A DNA stretch of 64,000 bases from the NCBI GenBank assembly GCA_011752475.1, contig CP048747.1:434001-498000 (forward strand), in the 5' to 3' direction. This document shows, one piece after another, positions 1 through 7,148 of this stretch. Source of the stretch: Buchnera aphidicola (Microlophium carnosum). GTDB taxonomy: Bacteria > Pseudomonadota > Gammaproteobacteria > Enterobacterales > Enterobacteriaceae. Numbering within the stretch: position 1 is the stretch's first letter; the number at the start of each line of letters is the position of its first letter. The notes beneath the pieces are model-generated. The model saw nothing but the letters and a program-made list of their open reading frames with translations, made no database searches and was not told where the DNA came from. The translations under genes were made by a program, and so were the position numbers.

Positions 1-407
1 AATTAACAAAAAAATTAAAAAAAGGTCATGATTTTAATTTAAATGATTTCTTAACGCAAATCAAACAAATGAAAAAAATAGGAGGTTTGAATTATTTTCG
101 AGAAAAATTTTCTATCAATCATCAATTATCTAATAATATGTCATTATTAAATACAGATGAAAATACTTTAAAAAAAGCAGAAGCAATGATATGTTCTATG
201 ACACATAACGAAAGAATAAAACCAATAATCATAAAGGGATCAAGAAAGCGTAGAATAGCTTTAGGTTCTGGAACACAAATACAAGATGTAAATAAATTAT
301 TAAAAAATTTTGATGATATACGAAGAATTATGAAAAAAATTAAAACTGATGGAATAACAAAAGTAATGCGGGGAATAAAAAACATGCTTTCTCAAAAATT
401 ATATTAA
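1..407 (+). CDS. ffh: Signal recognition particle GTPase Ffh, C-terminal part (5' end outside window)
   Basis: The open frame enters from the left edge (codons in phase from base 3) and ends at 407, so only about the last 135 residues are present. This is the methionine-rich M domain, which binds 4.5S RNA and the signal sequence of nascent membrane proteins. The RNA-binding helix-turn-helix is visible as RKRRIALGSGTQIQDVN followed by LLKNFDDIRRIMKK, very close to E. coli RRQRIAAGSGMQVQDVN. The M domain is poorer in methionine and richer in lysine and isoleucine than the E. coli protein, as expected from AT bias. It lies immediately upstream of rpsP, as in E. coli. The NG GTPase domain is not in the window. 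Confidence 0.95.
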   Translation, partial: LTKKLKKGHDFNLNDFLTQIKQMKKIGGLNYFREKFSINHQLSNNMSLLNTDENTLKKAEAMICSMTHNERIKPIIIKGSRKRRIALGSGTQIQDVNKLLKNFDDIRRIMKKIKTDGITKVMRGIKNMLSQKLY

Positions 408-491
408 AAAGACATAGATTTACTAAGTTTTTGATTTTTTAGTTTATTTACAATAATCCTATTAATTTAATAACTGTTAAGAAGAAAAAAT

Positions 492-740
492 ATGGTAAAA
501 ATTCGTTTAGCTAGATATGGAACAAAAAAACGTCCTTTTTATAAAATGGTAGTAGCCGACAGTCGTTTTTCTAGAAATGGACGTTTTATTGAACGTTTAG
601 GATATTTTAATCCTATTGCTAAGGGAAAGTCTGAAATATTAAAATTAGATTTAGAACGTATTGCACATTGGACCAATCAAGGTGCTCAAATGTCAGAACG
701 AACTAAAAAACTCATTAAACTACTAAATACAAAGAGGTAA
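492..740 (+). CDS. rpsP: 30S ribosomal protein S16
   Basis: The protein has 82 residues, the normal S16 length. The family signature is at the N-terminus ([18 protein letters not shown], then [20 protein letters not shown]). S16 binds 16S rRNA in the 5' and central domains and is needed for 30S assembly. It is the first gene of the rpsP-rimM-trmD-rplS operon, in the same order as E. coli, and rimM follows within a few bases. A purine-rich stretch, AAGAAGAAAAAA, precedes the ATG and is a weak ribosome binding site. Confidence 0.97.
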   Translation: MVKIRLARYGTKKRPFYKMVVADSRFSRNGRFIERLGYFNPIAKGKSEILKLDLERIAHWTNQGAQMSERTKKLIKLLNTKR

Positions 741-744
741 TGTT

Positions 745-1272
745 ATAAATATTAGTATCAATGCACCAAATAAACCACTAACAATAGGAAGAGTTGGGAA
801 GTCTTATGGAATATTAGGTTGGATAAATATTTTTTCTTTTACAGAAGAGCGAGAAAAAATATTTAATTATTTTCCATGGTTTTTTTGTAAAGAAAAAAAA
901 TGGACAAGAATTTGTATTAAAAATTGGAAAAAACATAAAAATCATTTTATTGTTCGTATACAAGGCATTTCTGATCGATCAATAATTGGAAAATTTACTA
1001 ATTCAGAAATAGTCATTAGCAGTCATACACTACCTATGTTAAAAAAAAATCATTACTACTGGAATGATATTATTAGATATCAAGTATTTAATACAGAACA
1101 GTGTTATTTAGGCATCGTAATTAATTTAATAAGGACAAAAAATAATGACGTTCTTGTAGTAAAAAATAAACTAAATATATTTAAAAAAAATATATTAATT
1201 CCATTTATTGAAAATATAATAATAAAAAATGTAGATACTAAAAAAAAATGTATATTAGTGCAATGGAACTAA
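745..1272 (+). CDS. rimM: 16S rRNA processing / 30S maturation factor RimM, non-AUG start
   Basis: The frame is open from base 727 to the stop at 1272 and reads as a complete RimM of about 175 residues. The N-terminal motif NAPNKPLTIGRVGKSYGILGW matches the E. coli region VLGKMGSSYGIRGW, and the C-terminal PRC-barrel half includes NNDVLVVKNK. RimM binds S19 and the 16S head during 30S assembly. There is no ATG in this frame before base 1036, which would delete more than half of the protein. The Shine-Dalgarno-like AGAGG at 733-737 sits 7 nt before an ATA (745); GTT (742) and ATT (751) are alternatives. I place the start at 745, but the exact codon is uncertain. An out-of-frame ATG at 740 stops after one codon. 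Confidence 0.85.
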   Translation: MNISINAPNKPLTIGRVGKSYGILGWINIFSFTEEREKIFNYFPWFFCKEKKWTRICIKNWKKHKNHFIVRIQGISDRSIIGKFTNSEIVISSHTLPMLKKNHYYWNDIIRYQVFNTEQCYLGIVINLIRTKNNDVLVVKNKLNIFKKNILIPFIENIIIKNVDTKKKCILVQWN

Positions 1273-1286
1273 ATCATATACTCTAA

Positions 1287-2063
1287 ATGAATAAAAAACA
1301 TAATGATACCATAATATGGTTTAATATTATTACTATTTTCCCAGAAATGTTCCGTGCAATTATTGATTTTGGCATCATCGGACAAGCAATTAAAAAAAAA
1401 ATTATTAATATTGATTTTTTTAATCCAAGAAATTTTAGTAAAAATAAATATCAATCTGTAGACGATCGTCCTTATGGAGGAGGACCTGGAATGTTAATGA
1501 GTGTCGAACCATTATATCTAGCTATTCAAGAGGCTAAATCGAGATTAAAAAATGCAACTGTTATTTATTTATCTCCTCAAGGAAAAGAATTAAAACAAAG
1601 TAATATAAAAGAATTCATCGAAAAAAAAAGAATTATTTTCATATGTGGTCGATATGAAGGTATAGACCAACGGATTATTGATAATCAAGTTAATGAAGAA
1701 TGGTCTATCGGTAGCTATATACTTAGTGGAGGAGAAATAGCTGCTATGGTTATGATTGACTCTATTTCTCGATTAATTCCAGGTGTCATTAAAACAAAAA
1801 AATCAATAGAAGAAGATTCTTTTTCGAATAATTTATTAGATTATCCTAGTTATACTCGACCTAAGATAATACAAAACATGTCAGTACCTAAAGTATTATT
1901 GTCTGGAAACCATAATCAAATTCGGATTTGGCGTTTAAAACAGTCACTTGGAACAACATGGCTTAGACGTCCTGATCTTATAAAAAAAAAAATACTCACA
2001 AAGGAAGAAGAAATTCTGCTAGATGAATTTAAGAAAACATTTAGAGAAAAGAATGATTATTAA
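1287..2063 (+). CDS. trmD: tRNA (guanine-37-N1)-methyltransferase
   Basis: TrmD methylates G37 next to the anticodon of Leu, Pro and some Arg tRNAs using SAM, which prevents +1 frameshifting. The 258-residue length matches the family (E. coli 255). The SPOUT trefoil-knot motifs are present: GGGPGM at residues 64-69, LSPQGKE at 95-101, CGRYEGID at 120-127 and SIGSYILSGGE at 140-150. The catalytic-loop region EEDSF...LLDYPSYTRP is also conserved. It lies 14 nt after rimM, with no obvious ribosome binding site, so translation may depend on coupling. The tRNA-Leu(UAG) in this window would be one substrate. Confidence 0.97.
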   Translation: MNKKHNDTIIWFNIITIFPEMFRAIIDFGIIGQAIKKKIINIDFFNPRNFSKNKYQSVDDRPYGGGPGMLMSVEPLYLAIQEAKSRLKNATVIYLSPQGKELKQSNIKEFIEKKRIIFICGRYEGIDQRIIDNQVNEEWSIGSYILSGGEIAAMVMIDSISRLIPGVIKTKKSIEEDSFSNNLLDYPSYTRPKIIQNMSVPKVLLSGNHNQIRIWRLKQSLGTTWLRRPDLIKKKILTKEEEILLDEFKKTFREKNDY

Positions 2064-2095
2064 TTTCTTTAGTTATCTGAATTAAAGAGGAAATC

Positions 2096-2443
2096 ATGCT
2101 CAATATAATTCATAAAATTGAAAAAGAACAAATAAAAAAAAATATACCTATTTTTAGACCAGGAGACACTTTAGAAGTTAAAGTTTGGGTTATTGAAGGT
2201 TCTAAAAAACGTCTACAATCTTTTGAAGGAATAGTAATAGCAATAAAAAATCGTCATTTAAATTCATCTTTTACTGTTCGAAAAATATCTAATGGAGAAG
2301 GTATTGAAAGAGTTTTTCAAACACATTCTCACAGTATTGATGAAATCATTATAAAAAGAAAAGGTTTAGTTAGAAAAGCTAAATTATATTATTTAAGAAG
2401 TCGAACTGGTAAAGCTGCTCGTATTAAAGAACGACTGAATTAA
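2096..2443 (+). CDS. rplS: 50S ribosomal protein L19
   Basis: The protein has 115 residues, as in E. coli. It starts [20 protein letters not shown] and contains [29 protein letters not shown], the L19 beta-barrel core. L19 sits at the 30S-50S interface. A strong ribosome binding site, AAAGAGG, lies 6-7 nt before the ATG, one of the best in the window, which fits high expression. It is the last gene of the rpsP operon and is followed directly by an intrinsic terminator. Confidence 0.97.
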   Translation: MLNIIHKIEKEQIKKNIPIFRPGDTLEVKVWVIEGSKKRLQSFEGIVIAIKNRHLNSSFTVRKISNGEGIERVFQTHSHSIDEIIIKRKGLVRKAKLYYLRSRTGKAARIKERLN

Positions 2444-2450
2444 TTTTAAT

Positions 2451-2491
2451 ATGCAGTCATGACAAAATACTCTTGACTGCATTATTTTTTA
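2451..2491 (+). terminator. Rho-independent terminator of the rpsP-rplS operon
   Basis: A perfect 9-bp stem pairs ATGCAGTCA (2451-2459) with TGACTGCAT (2474-2482) across a 14-nt loop, and is followed by a T-rich run at 2483-2491. It lies 8 nt after the rplS stop, between convergent rplS and tldD. Confidence 0.85.
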
Positions 2492-2526
2492 TAAAATATT
2501 AAGTATAATCAATATTTTTTCAAAAA

Positions 2527-3978
2527 TTACACGGTTCCACCTATAGTTAAATTTTCTAATTTCATAGATGGCTGACCTATTCCAACTGGAATATTTTGAC
2601 CATTTTTTCCACATATACCCATTCCTTGATCCATCTTTAAATCATTACCAACCATTGATATTTGTTGCATAACTTCTAAACCTGATCCTATTAAAGTCGT
2701 GTTTTTAATAGGTGTAAGAATTTTTCCTTGCTTAATCAAATAGGCTTCTGAAGTAGAAAATACAAATTTTCCAGAAGTAATATCAACTTGACCTCCAGAA
2801 AAGTTTACAGCATAGATTCCATAATCAACGCTTTTAATTATATCATCTATTTTAGATTTTCCAGATAACATATAAGTATTAGTCATACGAGGCATGGGTA
2901 AACATGAATAAGATTCACGACGTCCATTTCCAGTAGACTTCATGCCCATTAAACGTGCATTAAGTTTATCTTGCATGTATTTTTTTAGTATTCCATTTTT
3001 AATTAAAATATTATATTGTCCAGGAGTACCTTCATCATCGATACTTAATGATCCACGTTGATCTTTAATTGTGCCATCATCAATAATAGTACATAATTCT
3101 GATGCAACTTTTTTGCCAATCATATTAGTAAAAATTGAAGTTCCCTTTCTATTAAAATCACCTTCTAAACCATGACCTACTGCTTCATGTAATAAAACAC
3201 CTGGCCATCCAGAACCTAATATCACTGGAAATGTTCCTGAAGGAGCTTCTTTTGAAGATAAATTTAATAAAGCTATACGCACTGCTTCTCTAGACCAATA
3301 ATCAATCCTAATTTCTCTTGCAGAATCATCTTTATTTAAAAAAAAGTTATAATCGGTACGACTGCCTCCACCACTGCGACCACGCTCTCTTTTTCCATGA
3401 TCTTCAACTAAAACACTAATTGAAAATTGCACTGACGGTCTTATATCTGCTACTAAATTTCCCTCAGTAGAAGCAATTAAAACTTGTTCATAAGATCCTG
3501 TCAAAGTTGCATTTACTTCTATAACACGATGATCAAGACTACGTGCTATATGATTTGCTCTATAAAGAAGATCAATTTTGTCTCTAGAAGAAAATATTTG
3601 TAAAGGATTATTAGTACTGTAAAAAGGTTTTGTTTCTTTTTTTGATAAGGTTTTTATTTTTCCTAAACCTTCCATAAAAATAATACTACTTGCTTTTTTA
3701 GTACTTGTTCTCAAAGAATTTATTGATATTTGATCTGCGTATGCAAATCCTGTACTTTCTCCTTGAATAGCTCTCACTCCAATACCTTCGTCAGAATGAT
3801 AATTTCCCTCTTTTATGATTCCATTTTCTAACGACCAAGATTCATGAATATGAGATTGAAAATAAAGATCCCCATAATCTAACTTACGGGTACAAAGTTC
3901 TTCTAAAGAAACAAAAATATCTTGATGGTTTATTTTATTTGCAGTTAATAAAGATTCAGCAACTAATTCAAATATCAT
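2527..3978 (-). CDS. tldD: Metalloprotease TldD
   Basis: TldD is one subunit of the TldD/TldE zinc protease that degrades unfolded peptides and matures some peptide antibiotics. The protein is full length (483 residues; E. coli 481). The zinc site HEAVGH is at residues 264-269, and family blocks such as [30 protein letters not shown] and the C-terminal [18 protein letters not shown] are all present. It stands alone on the minus strand, convergent with rplS. Its partner TldE (PmbA) is not in this window. What it degrades in a symbiont is unknown. Confidence 0.95.
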   Translation of the reverse strand: MIFELVAESLLTANKINHQDIFVSLEELCTRKLDYGDLYFQSHIHESWSLENGIIKEGNYHSDEGIGVRAIQGESTGFAYADQISINSLRTSTKKASSIIFMEGLGKIKTLSKKETKPFYSTNNPLQIFSSRDKIDLLYRANHIARSLDHRVIEVNATLTGSYEQVLIASTEGNLVADIRPSVQFSISVLVEDHGKRERGRSGGGSRTDYNFFLNKDDSAREIRIDYWSREAVRIALLNLSSKEAPSGTFPVILGSGWPGVLLHEAVGHGLEGDFNRKGTSIFTNMIGKKVASELCTIIDDGTIKDQRGSLSIDDEGTPGQYNILIKNGILKKYMQDKLNARLMGMKSTGNGRRESYSCLPMPRMTNTYMLSGKSKIDDIIKSVDYGIYAVNFSGGQVDITSGKFVFSTSEAYLIKQGKILTPIKNTTLIGSGLEVMQQISMVGNDLKMDQGMGICGKNGQNIPVGIGQPSMKLENLTIGGTV

Positions 3979-4102
3979 TTAAACTCACTTAATTTATGAT
4001 AATATTATAAATATTGATTATAAAAGATAAAAAAAATAAAAAATATTTTTTTAAAATTATATTTTAGTATACTTACTATATAATGATTTAAAAGAGATTA
4101 AC

Positions 4103-4567
4103 ATGAAACATATTAAAAATATATTATTAATAAATGGACCTAATTTAAATCTTCTAGGAACAAGAGAAACTGTAATTTATGGAAACATAACTTTATCTGA
4201 TTTGTTAAACAGTTTAGAATGCAAAGCAAAAAAACTCAATCTTTGTTTACATCACATACAATCTAATGCAGAACATATATTAATTGATAAAATTCATTCT
4301 TCTAGAAAAAAAATTGATTATATAATAATTAATCCAGCAGCATTTACACATACTAGTATAGCTATCAGAGACGCATTAATCGCAGTTAATATTCCTTTTA
4401 TTGAAGTTCATATTTCAAATATTTATTCTAGAGAAAACTTTCGTTCTCATTCATGGTTGTCTGATATTTCTCAAGGCGTGATTTGTGGACTAGGTCTAGA
4501 TGGTTATTATTGGGCACTAAAGACAATATCTAATAGACTTATCAATTTGAAAAATCATAAATCATAA
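4103..4567 (+). CDS. aroQ: 3-dehydroquinate dehydratase, type II
   Basis: This enzyme catalyses the third step of the shikimate pathway, feeding the aromatic amino acids a Buchnera-type symbiont supplies to its host. The protein has 154 residues. Type II motifs are visible: [10 protein letters not shown] at 12-21 with the catalytic Tyr26 close by, NPAAFTHTS at 77-85, and EVHISNI at 101-107 with catalytic His103. E. coli itself uses a type I enzyme (aroD); type II is typical of Buchnera and many other bacteria. The gene is convergent with fis, and no accB or accC follows. Confidence 0.95.
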   Translation: MKHIKNILLINGPNLNLLGTRETVIYGNITLSDLLNSLECKAKKLNLCLHHIQSNAEHILIDKIHSSRKKIDYIIINPAAFTHTSIAIRDALIAVNIPFIEVHISNIYSRENFRSHSWLSDISQGVICGLGLDGYYWALKTISNRLINLKNHKS

Positions 4568-4676
4568 CATGAATAAATAAAATTATTTTCAGAATTAAAA
4601 AATAATGTCAAAAAATATAAATGATTTATATATTGCATATAATAAAAAAATTCTGATAAGAATTAGAAATATACTT

Positions 4677-4715
4677 TTGCACTCTCTTGAATTGTTATCA
4701 AAACAGAAAGTGCAA
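4677..4715. terminator. Hairpin between convergent aroQ and fis
   Basis: The arms TTGCACTCTC (4677-4686) and GAAAGTGCAA (4706-4715) can pair over 10 bp with one mismatch and a 19-nt loop. The flanks are A-rich on the right (a T-run for neither strand is ideal). The position between the 3' ends of aroQ and fis suggests a shared terminator or 3' stabiliser, but this is an inference. Confidence 0.5.
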
Positions 4716-4746
4716 CTAAAAAAATCTAAAAAAATCTTTAAAATAA

Positions 4747-5043
4747 TTAATTCATATTATATTTTTTTAATTTTTTCCGTAATGTACTACGATTTATTCC
4801 CATCATCAAAGCAGCACGTGTTTGATTTCCTCTAGTATGCTGCATTATTATATCTAAAAGCGGCTGCTCTAATTCAGCTAATGCCAATTCATATAAATTA
4901 TTTACATATTTATCATTTACATGTAATAAATAGTATTTTAAAGATTTTTTAATCAATTCACGCAAAGGTTTTCTGATATTTTTATCTGCAGTATTTGGAG
5001 TAGATAAAAACGAATATTCTGTATTTATTTTTTTTTCAAGCAT
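4747..5043 (-). CDS. fis: Nucleoid-associated DNA-bending protein Fis
   Basis: Fis is a homodimeric DNA-bending protein that activates rRNA and tRNA promoters. The length is 98 residues, as in E. coli. The C-terminal helix-turn-helix (residues 72-98, [20 protein letters not shown]) is almost identical to E. coli, differing at one position in that stretch. The N-terminal beta-hairpin arm that contacts invertases is divergent, as expected without such partners. E. coli dusB, normally upstream in the same operon, is absent, so fis is now expressed alone. Confidence 0.95.
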   Translation of the reverse strand: MLEKKINTEYSFLSTPNTADKNIRKPLRELIKKSLKYYLLHVNDKYVNNLYELALAELEQPLLDIIMQHTRGNQTRAALMMGINRSTLRKKLKKYNMN

Positions 5044-5123
5044 GATACTATCGACTCTTAATGTTTTTACAAATTAAATAATATGTTTTATTGAAAATAA
5101 ATACAATAAATAAAAAAAAATTG

Positions 5124-6080
5124 TTAAATATTTGATATTCGTAAAATAAGTTCTTGCATGTCTTGAGGAAGGGGGATTGTCCAAGATATTAAGTTTTTAG
5201 TAATAGGATGATGAAAAGAAAGATACTTAGCATGTAATGCTTGACGAAAAAATTTGTATGTTTTATTAGTATTTTTATCTTTTATATAATCTAGTTGAAT
5301 ATTAGAACCACCATAATAAGGATCTCCAACTAATGGATATTTAATATATAACATATGAACGCGAATTTGATGAGTACGTCCTGTTTCTAATTTTATTGCT
5401 ATATGTGTATGCAATTTAAAACGATTGATTATTCTATAATGTGTTACTGATTGTTTTCCTAAATGATGAACCATCATACACATCCTTTTAGTATGATTCC
5501 GCATTATAGGCTCTTGTATAGTGCCACCTGAAATCATTACCCCCTTAACAACTGCTTCATATTCTCGGATAATTTTTCTTTTTTTCAATAACTCTAATAA
5601 ATAATTATAAGAAAAAATAGTTTTTGCAATTACCATTAATCCACTAGTATCTTTATCTAAACGATGAACTATCCCTGCACGAGGCAAATTTTCAATATTT
5701 TTATAATGATACAATAAAGAATTTAAAATTGTTCCTTTTGTATTTCCAGATCCCGGATGCACAACTAAACCAGCAGGTTTATTAATTACTAATATAGCAT
5801 CGTCTTCATAAATAATATTTAAAAAAATATTTTCGGGAATATTCAATAATACATCTTTAGTCAAAGGATATATGGTAAGAATCTCTCCTCCTAAAATTTT
5901 TTTATCGGGTTGATTTACAATTCTTTTATTAACAAGTACCCGGTTCATAATAATTAAATTTTTCAAGTAAGAACGAGAATATTTTTTAAAATATTTAGAC
6001 AAAACTAGATCTAATCTCTGTCCTAATAATGAAAAACATGATGCAATAGCATTTAATTCTACTATTTTCAATATAATCAT
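5124..6080 (-). CDS. rluD: 23S rRNA pseudouridine synthase RluD
   Basis: RluD converts U1911, U1915 and U1917 of helix 69 of 23S rRNA to pseudouridine. The 318 residues comprise an N-terminal S4-like domain (GQRLDLVLSKYF at 20-31, SRSYLK, RVLVN) and a catalytic domain with HRLDKDTSG at 139-147, whose Asp142 is the nucleophile, and LETGRTHQIRVHM further on. The first residues, MIILKIVELN, are poorly conserved, so the exact start is not certain. It is divergent from bamD across an intergenic region with phased palindromes. RluD and BamD (YfiO) are also divergent neighbours in E. coli. Confidence 0.94.
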   Translation of the reverse strand: MIILKIVELNAIASCFSLLGQRLDLVLSKYFKKYSRSYLKNLIIMNRVLVNKRIVNQPDKKILGGEILTIYPLTKDVLLNIPENIFLNIIYEDDAILVINKPAGLVVHPGSGNTKGTILNSLLYHYKNIENLPRAGIVHRLDKDTSGLMVIAKTIFSYNYLLELLKKRKIIREYEAVVKGVMISGGTIQEPIMRNHTKRMCMMVHHLGKQSVTHYRIINRFKLHTHIAIKLETGRTHQIRVHMLYIKYPLVGDPYYGGSNIQLDYIKDKNTNKTYKFFRQALHAKYLSFHHPITKNLISWTIPLPQDMQELILRISNI

Positions 6081-6134
6081 CCTTATTATAAAATAAATGT
6101 TCTTATAAATTTCACACTGAATCTTTAATATTTC

Positions 6135-6194
6135 AGAATATGATATTCTATTTTTAGAATATGATATTCTATTTTTAGAATATGATATTCTATA
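6135..6194. repeat. Three tandem 21-bp repeats, each a perfect palindrome
   Basis: The unit AGAATATGATATTCTATTTT plus one T (21 bp) occurs at 6135-6155 and 6156-6176, and its first 17 bases again from 6177. Each unit holds AGAATAT-G-ATATTCT, a perfect 15-bp dyad with an odd central base. The period equals two turns of B-DNA, so the dyads lie on one face of the helix. They sit between the divergent starts of rluD and bamD, where an operator would be. A replication-slippage origin is the plain alternative. Confidence 0.85.
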
Positions 6195-6249
6195 TAATTG
6201 GAAACATGAATATTTTTAATAAAAAGTTTTATTAATTTAAATTGAATAT

Positions 6250-6999
6250 ATGATAATGAAAAAAAATAACAGTATTATATTTATTTTTATGGTTTTATTC
6301 TTTAACTTTACAGTTCACTCAAAATCTTTAAGTAATAATTATTTTATAGAAACGTATACTCTCTATGAAAAATCTAAGAAAGAATTAAGAGAAGAACATT
6401 TTGATAATGCTATATTGATATTAGAAAAAATAAAAAAAAATAATATCATTAATTTTCATGATGATGAAATTAAGATGCATTTAATTTATGCTTACTATAA
6501 AAATTCAAATTTTAATATGGCTCAAAAAAATATACAAGAATTTATACATTTTTATCCCAACCACCCTCATTTAGATTATGTTATATATATGCAATGTTTA
6601 ATTAACATCTCTTTAGATAAAGATGTATTTTTTAATATTTTTCCTATAAATTACTATAAAAATGATCTTAATTATGCAATACATGCATTCTTTCAATTAA
6701 GGTATTTTATTTATCAATATCCTCAAAGCCTATATGTTGTAAATGCTAAAAAAAACTTAATCTATCTAAAAAATCGTTTAGCCGAACATGATTTTTCAAT
6801 CTTAAAATTTTATTTTCTTCATAAAGAATATATAGCAGTTGTAAATAGAGGAGAAGAAATAATTCAAAAATACTCAGAAACACCAGCTGCACGAAAAGCT
6901 CTCGTATATATAGAAAAATCTTATAACGCATTAAAAATTTTTGATACAGCAAAAAAAATATCAAAAATAATTTTACTAAATAAAATTCAAGATGCTTAA
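6250..6999 (+). CDS. bamD: Outer-membrane assembly factor BamD, without a lipobox cysteine
   Basis: BamD is an essential part of the BAM complex that inserts beta-barrel proteins into the outer membrane. The 249 residues match E. coli BamD along the TPR array, for example [35 protein letters not shown] and the C-terminal [14 protein letters not shown]. The ATG at 6250 is followed by another at 6256 (MKKNN), which better starts the signal peptide. The hydrophobic core [12 protein letters not shown] is followed by TVHSKSL instead of the lipobox (E. coli LAGC). The only cysteine lies far downstream in MQCL, so it cannot be lipidated in the usual way. It may be a soluble periplasmic or signal-anchored form. 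Confidence 0.92.
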   Translation: MIMKKNNSIIFIFMVLFFNFTVHSKSLSNNYFIETYTLYEKSKKELREEHFDNAILILEKIKKNNIINFHDDEIKMHLIYAYYKNSNFNMAQKNIQEFIHFYPNHPHLDYVIYMQCLINISLDKDVFFNIFPINYYKNDLNYAIHAFFQLRYFIYQYPQSLYVVNAKKNLIYLKNRLAEHDFSILKFYFLHKEYIAVVNRGEEIIQKYSETPAARKALVYIEKSYNALKIFDTAKKISKIILLNKIQDA

Positions 7000-7148
7000 A
7001 AATTCAATATAAATTTTATTATACATTTTTTAGAATATTTTTTATTAACATGTTTTTATAATTATTTTAACAATAAAAAAAGCAAGGAATTCTACTGTTA
7101 GAGTACTTTATATAATTAATATTTATTTTTATATTAATAAGAAAAATA

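Noticed and set aside
4605..4835. 76-codon plus-strand open frame between aroQ and fis, possibly a relic of accB
   Set aside because: It overlaps the conserved C-terminus of fis on the other strand, has no alignable biotin-carrier motif, and its start region holds a hairpin. Its composition matches non-coding AT-rich DNA.
6135..6194. CRISPR-like array
   Set aside because: The units are directly adjacent with no spacers, and no cas genes are present.
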